The notes beneath the pieces are model-generated. The model worked only from the letters and a program-made list of their open reading frames with translations, made no database searches and was not told the DNA's origin. Positions 61,875-64,000 of a stretch of DNA of 64,000 nt are shown piece after piece. This DNA is from Flavobacterium ustbae (GTDB lineage Bacteria; Bacteroidota; Bacteroidia; Flavobacteriales; Flavobacteriaceae). A program made the translations under genes and the position numbers. Where the stretch lies: positions 62,001-126,000 of the forward strand of contig NZ_RPOC01000011.1 in assembly GCF_003946915.1 (NCBI RefSeq), in the 5' to 3' direction. Every line of letters starts with the position of its first letter. The first letter of the stretch is position 1.

Positions 61875-62255
61875 ATGGGAATATTTTCAGCTATTCTTGG
61901 CAATGCAGGTTCTGTGAGCCAGGAAGATTTAATTAAGAAATACGGACAGCTTTTGACAACAAATGAAGAAATCGAAATGGGTTTTAAACTTATTCGCGAC
62001 ACTTTCATTTTTACAAACAAAAGATTAATCTTAGTTGATGTACAAGGAATTACAGGCAGTAAAACCGAATACAAATCTATTGCCTACAAAAACATTACTA
62101 GATTTAGTGTAGAAACTGCTGGTACTTTTGATCTGGATGCCGAATTAAAAATTTGGGTTTCTAGCGAACAGCAACCAAGCATTGTAAAACAATTCAATAA
62201 ATCGGTGAATGTTTACGAAGTGCAAAAGATTCTTGCTTTTCATGTATTAGGATAA
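61875..62255 (+). CDS. Bacterial PH-domain protein
   Basis: 126 residues. GFKLIRDTFIFTNKRLILVD, EYKSIAYKNITRFSVETAGT and AELKIWVSSEQQPSIVKQF match the bacterial PH fold (DUF1696/bPH_1). Usually cytoplasmic, function unknown. Followed by a strong bidirectional terminator. Confidence 0.9.
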   Translation: MGIFSAILGNAGSVSQEDLIKKYGQLLTTNEEIEMGFKLIRDTFIFTNKRLILVDVQGITGSKTEYKSIAYKNITRFSVETAGTFDLDAELKIWVSSEQQPSIVKQFNKSVNVYEVQKILAFHVLG

Positions 62256-62262
62256 AAAAAAT

Positions 62263-62293
62263 AAGCCCAGCAAATTTAGAACTTGCTGGGCTT
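62263..62293. terminator. Bidirectional terminator between PH-domain gene and M48 protease
   Basis: aagcccagcaa pairs perfectly with ttgctgggctt around a 9-nt loop, flanked by A-rich and T-rich sequence between convergent genes. Confidence 0.85.
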
Positions 62294-62312
62294 TCTATTT
62301 ATAGAAAAGTTT

Positions 62313-63194
62313 TTATTTCTTTTTTGTTGTTTTCTTAGTTGTCGTTTTTTTGGTTGTTGTCGCTTTTTTAGTTGTAGTTACTGGAGCAGTATTTACAATT
62401 TTCTGCTGCACGTAAGGCTTGTACAAACCGTCTTTTTCTGCTCTTTTTTTCGTATCGTCTGCTCTTTTCTTAGAATCTGGGTGCGAACTCATCATCTGGT
62501 CAATAAATGAAGCTTCAGATCCTTCGCTCATTTTTGCTAAGATTCTAAAAGCAGATTCTTCAGCATTTACATCGTAGCCATTTTTCTTCATGAAATTGTA
62601 AGCAAACAAATCTGCTTCTGATTCTTGTTTACGGCTGTATTTGCTGTCAATAATCGCACTTCCGATTTTTCCAAGCTGGCTGTCTGTAACAGATGCCACA
62701 GTCGCCGATTGAGAAGCTACACCATCCATTAAAGCTTCCTTTTGGTAAGCTGCACGAATAGCATCTCTAGAATCGTTATTGGCTACGTGTCCAATCTCAT
62801 GTCCGATTACAGCAATTAATTCATTATCATCCATAATATCCATTAATCCAGAATATACTCGAACACTTCCGTCTGCCGTTGCAAAAGCATTTACTTCTTT
62901 CAATTTATATACTTTATAATTCAGCGTAAATCCGTCTCCAGATGCATGTTTTCCAAAAACACGATTTAATCTTATAGCATAACCATCAGTTGGCCCAGCA
63001 ATTTCGTGCTCTGCATCCAATTTATCAACCGCTTCCTTAGATAGTTTTGCTGCATCGGCATTACTAAAAGTAAAACCGCTAACCCCTTTTTGAACTGCTC
63101 CAATTGCTTTATCACCAAAATTAATTTGTGCATTTGCTTTTGTAAAACCAAAAGCAGCCAATAAAACTCCCAATACAATAAATTTCTTTTTCAT
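62313..63194 (-). CDS. M48-family metalloprotease (exported)
   Basis: 293 residues. A signal peptide (MKKKFIVLGVLLAAFGFTKA) and the zinc motif HEIGH at 132-136, with the downstream Glu in SRKQESEADLFAYNFMKKNG and DSHP-like SSHPDSKKRADDTKKRAEK. The family includes BepA/LoiP, periplasmic proteases of outer-membrane quality control. The last ~25 residues are a Lys/Thr-only tail (TTKK repeats). Monocistronic, with a -7 box at 63228. Confidence 0.93.
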   Translation of the reverse strand: MKKKFIVLGVLLAAFGFTKANAQINFGDKAIGAVQKGVSGFTFSNADAAKLSKEAVDKLDAEHEIAGPTDGYAIRLNRVFGKHASGDGFTLNYKVYKLKEVNAFATADGSVRVYSGLMDIMDDNELIAVIGHEIGHVANNDSRDAIRAAYQKEALMDGVASQSATVASVTDSQLGKIGSAIIDSKYSRKQESEADLFAYNFMKKNGYDVNAEESAFRILAKMSEGSEASFIDQMMSSHPDSKKRADDTKKRAEKDGLYKPYVQQKIVNTAPVTTTKKATTTKKTTTKKTTKKK

Positions 63195-63227
63195 CTTTAC
63201 TTTTATTAATTTAATAACAAATCTACT

Positions 63228-63235
63228 ACAAAAAC
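63228..63235 (-). promoter_or_regulatory. -7 promoter box of the M48 protease gene
   Basis: Minus-strand TAGATTTG, 34 nt before the start codon. Confidence 0.5.
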
Positions 63236-63494
63236 AACTTCTATTTCTATAATGAATCTAGTTTTTTAAACAATTAAAGTTATAAATTTTAAAGAACTAA
63301 AACACAACTCATTGCGATAATTATAGCATAATTTAATTTAGATAAATAGAAAAACACTTTTATAATAACAAAGAATGATTTAATACAAACATTTAACTGT
63401 TTTGTTGTAATTAAACAAAGTATACTTCTACTGTTTTTTAGCACTTAAATGCTAAATTAAACCTTAAACAAATCTTCAAATAAACTACATTCCG

Positions 63495-63502
63495 TATCTT
63501 TG
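63495..63502 (+). promoter_or_regulatory. -7 promoter box of lipA
   Basis: TATCTTTG, 18 nt before the start codon, matching TAnnTTTG. Confidence 0.5.
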
Positions 63503-63520
63503 TACTTTGAACATTGATAT

Positions 63521-64000
63521 ATGGAAACAGTCACTGAAAATATACCTGCCACAAAACCAAAGTGGTTAAAAGTAAAATTACCTATCGGACAAAAATATAC
63601 TGAACTTAGAGGTTTAGTTGATAAATATAGTTTAAATACCATTTGCACTTCTGGAAGTTGCCCTAATATGGGAGAATGTTGGGGAGAAGGAACAGCTACT
63701 TTTATGATTTTAGGAAACGTTTGTACCCGTTCATGCGGTTTTTGCGGTGTAAAAACCGGAAGACCAGAAACAGTAGATTGGGACGAGCCGGAAAAAGTAG
63801 CGCGTTCTATTAAAATCATGAATATCAAACATGCTGTTATCACAAGTGTGGACAGAGATGATATTAAAGATGGCGGCTCTATCATCTGGATGGAAACCGT
63901 GAGAGCTATTAGAAGAATGAATCCTCAAACTACTCTTGAAACTTTGATCCCAGACTTTCAAGGAATTGAAAGAAATCTAGACCGTATTGTAGAAGCAAAT
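63521..64000 (+). CDS. lipA: Lipoyl synthase, N-terminal part (runs off the window)
   Basis: The first 160 residues are seen. Radical-SAM and auxiliary iron-sulfur motifs are both present: [13 protein letters not shown] (auxiliary cluster Cys) and CTRSCGFC (the CxxxCxxC SAM cluster, near 68-75). Then [16 protein letters not shown] and [11 protein letters not shown]. It inserts two sulfur atoms into octanoyl groups on lipoyl-dependent enzymes. The rest lies beyond 64000. The start MET is set by the -7 box 18 nt upstream. Confidence 0.95.
   Translation, partial: METVTENIPATKPKWLKVKLPIGQKYTELRGLVDKYSLNTICTSGSCPNMGECWGEGTATFMILGNVCTRSCGFCGVKTGRPETVDWDEPEKVARSIKIMNIKHAVITSVDRDDIKDGGSIIWMETVRAIRRMNPQTTLETLIPDFQGIERNLDRIVEAN

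Larger units (their letters stand above)
63195..63520. other. Intergenic gap between divergent M48 and lipA genes
   Basis: 326 bp, AT-rich, holding the two divergent -7 boxes (63228-63235 minus, 63495-63502 plus). Nothing else recognisable. Confidence 0.6.

Overview
The window is AT-rich chromosomal DNA from a member of the Bacteroidota, most likely Flavobacterium or a close relative. Signs of this are a SusC/SusD pair, many TAnnTTTG-type -7 promoter boxes, almost no Shine-Dalgarno sequences, Bacteroidota-typical families (DUF4870, PadR-PspC-GIN, WbqC, DUF5683 beside ParAB) and many intergenic hairpin repeats built from the same words. This is inference from gene content; no rRNA is present to confirm it.

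Layout. 1-8243 is a type I restriction-modification locus: the end of hsdM, then hsdS, then three tightly packed extra genes, then hsdR. The extra genes encode a DUF262 protein, an AAA (RecF/OLD-like) ATPase, and a 283-residue protein whose last ~75 residues match YoeB/Txe RNase toxins with the catalytic Glu, Arg, His and Tyr in place. This is the most interesting part of the window. The order hsdM-hsdS-extra genes-hsdR recalls the anticodon nuclease PrrC, which sits inside a type I locus, but the parts here are different. 8315-20852 is accessory: a small gene with an in-frame stop, a GH2 glycosidase, a nucleosidase, a two-gene unit (uncharacterised protein plus AraC regulator), a pentapeptide-repeat protein, and a SusC-SusD-DUF4957/5123 glycan-uptake operon with a palindromic operator abutting its promoter. 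21477-23580 is a divergent MFS transporter/AraC pair. 23680-29076 is a copper-handling cluster: a DUF3347 protein, a CxxC-AraC regulator, a CopA-type ATPase and a tiny Cys/Lys-rich exported peptide. It is interrupted by dense inverted repeats and a frameshifted lipoprotein.

29266-37090 holds DUF4442, DUF4870, a PadR-PspC-GIN-GIN operon, thioredoxin reductase, a di-haem peroxidase and tRNA-Pro(TGG). 37343-40142 holds a secreted beta-helix protein and an RlpA-like protein. From 40360 on the genes are mostly housekeeping: parA-parB-DUF5683-dapB-lepB-wbqC forward; EEP nuclease, two rhomboids and mutL reverse; ribH and a TPR protein reverse; recF, DUF2461, GT4, murB, PaiB-like, GT2, ECF sigma factor, TonB, DUF4184 and a PH-domain protein forward; an M48 protease reverse; and the start of lipA running off the right edge.

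Intergenic DNA is rich in hairpins of several dispersed families: the palindrome CCCGATAGCTATCGGG, 'cacgaatt', 'cacagatt', 'cgcaaag' and 'gtttcaag' words. Many convergent gene ends carry clear intrinsic terminators.
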